Positions 6,231 to 7,970 of a stretch of 7,970 nt of DNA are shown piece after piece. The translations under genes and the position numbers were made by a program. The notes under the pieces are model-generated. The model made no database searches and was not told the origin of the DNA. It saw only the letters and a program-made list of their open reading frames with translations. Each line of letters opens with the position of its first letter. Position 1 is the first letter of the stretch. Source of the DNA: an uncultured Saprospiraceae bacterium (lineage in GTDB: Bacteria > Bacteroidota > Bacteroidia > Chitinophagales > Saprospiraceae); NCBI GenBank assembly GCA_937959095.1, contig CALGLY010000229.1, positions 1 to 7,970 of the forward strand. The letters run 5' to 3'.

Positions 6231-6283
6231 ATGACAGGAAGTTAATGCAAGTGAAGATTTGTATTGTTTTCTGTCATTTTTTG
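6231..6283 (+). terminator. Terminator-like hairpin after the ECF sigma gene
   Basis: ATGACAGGAA (6231-6240) pairs with TTTCTGTCAT (6268-6277), 10 bp with one G-U pair and a 27-nt loop, and continues into six Ts (6277-6282). It starts 7 bp after the sigma stop. The stem is only moderately stable, so it may terminate only part of the transcripts. The remaining sequence to 6387 is AT-rich with no recognised gene. Confidence 0.5.
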
Positions 6284-6387
6284 TAAATACCTTTCTAACC
6301 TGATTTAGCTATATTTTAATTATTATTATTTTTAAACTTATGCTGCTTAGAAGATAATCCATTTCTAATAAATTAGACCTACGAATT

Positions 6388-6504
6388 ATGTTTTCAATAA
6401 ACGAACATATCGGTAATTCTTTCTTTTCATCATGGCAAACCTGCATGAGTGATTGTACTCCCTGTTGCATTGATGAACAGCAAAGTGGTGTAGGGAATTG
6501 TTAG
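6388..6504 (+). CDS. Candidate 38-residue cysteine-rich microprotein
   Basis: This short reading frame has an ATG at 6388 and TAG at 6502-6504, between the sigma factor and the anti-sigma-like gene. The product is not recognised. It has five cysteines in 38 residues: C19, C23, C26 and C27 in a C-x3-C-x2-C-C cluster (TCMSDCTPCC), and the last residue C38. The spacing resembles small metal- or redox-active sites, but this is inference. In favour of coding: the AT-rich intergenic composition gives way to a more coding-like mix across the ORF, and the stop lies 31 bp before the next gene in the same orientation. Against: there is no strong ribosome binding site, the length is near the chance limit, and no homologue can be checked here. 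A frameshifted N-terminus of the next gene was considered, but that frame is closed by a TGA at 6512. Confidence 0.35.
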   Translation: MFSINEHIGNSFFSSWQTCMSDCTPCCIDEQQSGVGNC

Positions 6505-6535
6505 AGCGTTCTGAGCAGTACAAAAAAGTAGAGAG

Positions 6536-6793
6536 ATGGGAAATTCGAGAAATTATCAGCAATTAGTCAAGAAAGTCACCATGTACTTAGATAATGAACT
6601 CCCGCGAGACGAAGAACGGAAACTGCTCAAAGAAATTCAGGCTGACCCAAACTATATGGAATTATTAAAACGTGAAAAATCATTTAAAGACTTTATCAAA
6701 AGTAAACTCCAACGCCGCCAAGTTTCACCTGCTTTAGTACAATCAATAAAAGCAAGGATACAAGGCGTTCCACAACATATACATGTGGATTAA
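6536..6793 (+). CDS. Small anti-sigma-factor-like protein lacking the zinc-binding residues
   Basis: This is an 85-residue soluble protein, all-helical by its look. The core VTMYLDNELPRDEERKLL (about residues 14-31), followed by a helix KREKSFKDFIKSKL and the tail QVSPALVQSIKARI, has the plan of small anti-sigma proteins of the zinc-binding (ZAS/RsrA-like) kind that hold ECF sigma factors inactive. Where those carry H-x3-C-x2-C, this protein has E33, D37 and Y40, and it has no cysteine at all, so it cannot bind zinc or sense thiol oxidation in that way. It follows the ECF sigma gene on the same strand, the usual neighbour. The start at 6536 is preceded by a purine run (GTAGAGAG), and an in-frame stop at 6512 rules out extension. 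The family assignment rests on pattern and neighbourhood; binding to the sigma factor is inferred. Confidence 0.65.
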   Translation: MGNSRNYQQLVKKVTMYLDNELPRDEERKLLKEIQADPNYMELLKREKSFKDFIKSKLQRRQVSPALVQSIKARIQGVPQHIHVD

Positions 6794-6799
6794 CTCTAT

Positions 6800-6846
6800 T
6801 TGTTGCTGTTTGCTAGCGATCTCTTGTCAATAGCAAACAGCAACAA
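6800..6846. terminator. Perfect 16-bp hairpin between convergent genes
   Basis: TTGTTGCTGTTTGCTA (6800-6815) is an exact inverted copy of 6831-6846, with a 15-nt loop. It begins 7 bp after the anti-sigma-like stop and ends 6 bp before the isoaspartyl peptidase stop, so it can fold in both transcripts. Neither side has a proper T-tract, so it may protect 3' ends as well as, or instead of, terminating transcription. Confidence 0.6.
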
Positions 6847-6852
6847 TATTAA

Positions 6853-7893
6853 TTACTTATAAATCTGCACCACTCGCTCCGTCGGCTTCGCATAAGCTCT
6901 ATACATTCCTTCTGTATTAAACGGCATCGCCACATTTCCATTCGCATCCAAAGCAATGACACCGCCCGAACCACCTGCTTTTTTCAATTTGTAATTTATC
7001 ACATAATCCGCAGCTTTCGCTAGGCTTTCTCCTTTATATTCCATTCGAGCAGAAATATCGTGCGCCACCACATAGCGAATAAAATATTCGCCATGCCCCG
7101 TCGAAGAAATGGCACAAGTGGCATTATTCGCATAGCTTCCTGCACCAATAATCGGCGAATCCCCAATGCGATTGAATCGCTTATTCGTCATGCCACCAGT
7201 AGAAGTGCCTGCTGCAATATTGCCGTCCTTATCTAAGGCTACGCAACCAACCGTACCATATTTATGCGGTTCGCGCTCATTCAAAAAGCCCGTTTGTTGA
7301 TTTTCTTCTGCTTTTATGCGCTGCAAAGACTGAAAGCGACGCTCGGTATAAAAATAATCATTCGATACGGTATCCAAACCTACTTTCAAGGCAAATTCCT
7401 CTGCACCTGTCCCCGTAAGCATTACATGATCGGATTGTTCCATCACAGCGCGCGCGGCAGTAATAGGATGTCGCACTATCGTCACACCACCAACTGCGCC
7501 TGCATTCTGCGTTTTTCCATCCATAATAGAAGCATCCAATTCGTTGCGCTCCGCATTTGTAAAGACTGCGCCTTTTCCTGCATTGAATAGCGGCACATCT
7601 TCCATATATTTAATGGTCTCCACGATAGCATCTAGACTAGTGCCGCCTTCCTTCAAAATACCTTCGCCTATATCGAGGGCTTTATTTAGTGCATCGAGGT
7701 ATTGTTTTTCCTTTTCATCGGTCATATTTGCTTTCAGTATCGTACCTGCGCCGCCATGTATCGCGATAGTATAGGGAGGACGTTCCGCTTCCGTACTTGC
7801 ACTAGCTTTCGCCTGTTTTATATCCGTTTCAGAAGTACAAGTCGTAAATACGAAGCTCATTAAACATAAGAGACATAAATTCAATCCTTTCAT
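6853..7893 (-). CDS. Exported isoaspartyl peptidase/L-asparaginase (Ntn-hydrolase)
   Basis: This 346-residue precursor of the type III asparaginase family (peptidase T2, IaaA-like) hydrolyses isoaspartyl dipeptides and asparagine. Members cleave themselves so that a threonine becomes the N-terminal nucleophile of the beta subunit. Here that is T214 in HKYGTVGCVALD. Supporting sites: IAIHGGAGT at 43-51, FNAGKGAVFT at 103-112, ELDASIMDG at 118-126, TSTGGMTNK at 230-238, RIGDSPIIGAG at 242-252 (substrate-binding Arg and Asp), and STGHGE at 264-269. Residues 1-19 are a hydrophobic signal with a possible lipobox ending at C19 (FTTC). Thr at -1 is unusual, so it may be a lipoprotein or simply secreted. 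The cytoplasmic E. coli enzyme lacks such a signal. The start at 7893 is fixed by the signal peptide. It is monocistronic as seen and convergent with the sigma locus. Its role is probably scavenging peptides or clearing damaged proteins in the envelope. Confidence 0.94.
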   Translation of the reverse strand: MKGLNLCLLCLMSFVFTTCTSETDIKQAKASASTEAERPPYTIAIHGGAGTILKANMTDEKEKQYLDALNKALDIGEGILKEGGTSLDAIVETIKYMEDVPLFNAGKGAVFTNAERNELDASIMDGKTQNAGAVGGVTIVRHPITAARAVMEQSDHVMLTGTGAEEFALKVGLDTVSNDYFYTERRFQSLQRIKAEENQQTGFLNEREPHKYGTVGCVALDKDGNIAAGTSTGGMTNKRFNRIGDSPIIGAGSYANNATCAISSTGHGEYFIRYVVAHDISARMEYKGESLAKAADYVINYKLKKAGGSGGVIALDANGNVAMPFNTEGMYRAYAKPTERVVQIYK

Positions 7894-7926
7894 ACGTATT
7901 GTTTTAATTTTTTCTTAAGAGTTGTT

Positions 7927-7934
7927 CAAAAATA
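7927..7934 (-). promoter_or_regulatory. Candidate -7 box (TATTTTTG) of the isoaspartyl peptidase gene
   Basis: On the minus strand this reads TATTTTTG, an exact match to TAnnTTTG, 33 bp before the ATG at 7893, which leaves room for a short leader. No clear -33 TTTG was found at 19-21 bp upstream. The remainder to 7970 holds no recognisable gene. Confidence 0.35.
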
Positions 7935-7970
7935 ATAAGTTGGCATATGAAAATATCTTTTCGCACTATA

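Noticed and set aside
6388..6793. The Cys-rich ORF and the anti-sigma-like gene as one frameshifted anti-sigma factor with a zinc site
   Set aside because: The cysteine spacing does not match H-x3-C-x2-C, the anti-sigma frame has a stop at 6512 and starts with its own purine-rich site, and its core already includes the positions equivalent to the zinc ligands.
7264..7774. Plus-strand ORFs opposite the isoaspartyl peptidase gene
   Set aside because: They are shadows of a well-supported enzyme with all catalytic motifs on the minus strand.
1..7970. CRISPR array, tRNA, rRNA, transposase, integrase or toxin-antitoxin pair
   Set aside because: No regularly spaced repeats, cloverleaf structures, rRNA-like segments or recombinase motifs were seen on either strand.

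Overview
The window looks like a chromosomal stretch of a Bacteroidota (Bacteroidetes) bacterium, moderately AT-rich. The reasons are protein type and signals. The ECF sigma factor, the small anti-sigma-like protein and the duplicated hypothetical protein are of kinds familiar from that phylum. Shine-Dalgarno sequences are mostly weak or absent, starts are preceded by A-rich leaders, and several intergenic regions carry boxes matching the Bacteroidetes -7 consensus TAnnTTTG. No rRNA, tRNA, CRISPR array, transposase or intact mobile element was found. The genus cannot be named from this sequence alone.

Layout. (1) 1-945, plus strand: the C-terminal half of signal peptide peptidase SppA, cut by the window edge and closed by a strong intrinsic terminator at 986-1021. 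(2) 1029-1577: an eroded patch. It holds the last ~46 codons of a xisH-like gene, an overlapping xisI-like gene that has lost its C-terminal end, and a ~137-bp imperfect palindrome in which that gene now stops. (3) 1578-3051, minus strand: a hypothetical protein with an internal duplication, downstream of a NarL/FixJ-type response regulator with no sensor kinase in view. (4) 3205-4540, minus strand: a membrane-anchored HtrA/DegP-type serine protease with its own terminator. (5) 4541-4833: an AT-rich divergent promoter region with an imperfect dyad. (6) 4834-5469, plus strand: an HD-domain hydrolase family protein. (7) 5634-6793, plus strand: an ECF sigma factor, a terminator-like hairpin, a candidate 38-residue cysteine-rich microprotein and a cysteine-free anti-sigma-like protein. 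(8) 6853-7893, minus strand: an exported isoaspartyl peptidase/asparaginase, convergent with the sigma locus and separated from it by a perfect 16-bp hairpin.

How it fits together. Most genes look like conserved housekeeping or envelope functions: SppA and HtrA in envelope protein turnover, a secreted isoaspartyl peptidase for damaged or small peptides, and ECF sigma/anti-sigma signalling. Nothing shows that they form one pathway. The parts most worth a second look are the decayed xisH-xisI pair with its palindrome, the duplicated hypothetical protein beside the response regulator, and the sigma locus, where the usual zinc-binding residues of the anti-sigma are absent and a short Cys-rich ORF lies just upstream.
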